Below are positions 63,736-64,000 of a stretch of DNA of 64,000 nucleotides, one piece after another. This stretch comes from Tritrichomonas musculus (lineage: Eukaryota > Parabasalia > Tritrichomonadida > Tritrichomonadidae): positions 1,364,001 to 1,428,000 of the forward strand of contig JAPFFF010000016.1 in NCBI GenBank assembly GCA_039105265.1, in the 5' to 3' direction. Numbering within the stretch: position 1 is the stretch's first letter; every line of letters begins with the position of its first letter. The notes beneath the pieces were generated by a model that saw only the letters and a program-made list of their open reading frames with translations, was not told where the DNA came from and searched no databases. The position numbers and the translations under genes were made by a program.

Positions 63736-64000
63736 TTGAGCATTATTTAGGACATTGCTTTTTATTTAAATTCATTTTCTAATTAAAAATGTCATCATTT
63801 GATATTATATCTCTCCATCTAATATTTCAAAAAAGGGAAATTACAAATGTCCCTACTTTAACGGTCATTTTTAACGGCTATTAAATTTGTGAGGTGAAGT
63901 AGGGACATTTGTCGCTGCTCCATTTGTCCCTACTTTAACGGTCATTAATAACGGTCAAAAATATAGAAAATCTCTTTTTATTTTTATAAATGAGGTTACA
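63736..64000. repeat. Motif-rich end: TGTCCCTACTTTAACGG repeats
   Basis: ATGTCCCTACTTTAACGGTC (about 63846) is repeated directly near 63926 as TTGTCCCTACTTTAACGGTC, and an inverted partner AAGTAGGGACATTTGT lies at about 63898. Further ACGG-containing copies follow. It looks like the end of another inverted-repeat element running out of the window. Confidence 0.5.

Overview
The window looks like nuclear DNA from a parabasalid (trichomonad) protist, most likely Tritrichomonas-like. It is extremely A+T-rich. Genes are mostly single open frames. Several carry a short TCA-type initiator a few bases before the ATG. The gene families are those expanded in trichomonads: BspA-like leucine-rich repeat (LRR_5) proteins with an N-terminal ankyrin/DUF3447-like region, an ankyrin-plus-kinase protein, Sel1-repeat proteins, PP1-like phosphatases, a HECT-domain protein, and stand-alone C2 proteins. 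This assignment rests on family recognition, not on a database search.

Layout. 1-11 kb: a small four-repeat gene, a SINE-like insertion, decayed fragments (F5/8C-like, tRNA-Ile 3' half, BspA-like, aldo/keto reductase), an ankyrin/kinase gene broken by regular ~80-bp inserts, two nested TTAA-flanked MITEs and a BspA-like gene pair. 11-15 kb: a repeat block with imperfect inverted ends, a tandem duplication and a clean 975-bp MITE insertion. 15-25 kb: Sel1 gene, thioredoxin-like membrane protein, polo-like kinase and PP1-like phosphatase. 25-30 kb: foldback and tandem repeats, a 1.3-kb element with 329-bp inverted ends, and remnants of a mariner-type transposase and a tyrosine recombinase. 30-41 kb: the most normal housekeeping stretch (C2/EF-hand protein, HECT-only protein without its catalytic cysteine, C2 protein, small cupin, tRNA-Gly, alpha-amylase, sorbitol-type dehydrogenase). 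41-45 kb: cysteine-peptidase pseudogene, MITE, and a BspA-like gene with a nearly homogeneous 69-bp repeat array. 47-64 kb: an accessory region with a ~10-kb near-perfect palindrome, another MITE, and a transposase next to a USP-type deubiquitinase-like protein.

The most interesting items are: (a) the USP-like protease and DDE transposase module, with frame changes at A-runs and 21-22-bp spaced arrays of a GACATTCAAGTGG motif nearby; (b) the giant palindrome, whose four arms carry different numbers of a 122-bp minisatellite unit; (c) AT-rich inserts that repeatedly interrupt ankyrin coding sequence at the same repeat position in three loci; (d) a HECT protein with Arg in place of the catalytic Cys; and (e) several clean MITE families with identifiable target-site duplications.
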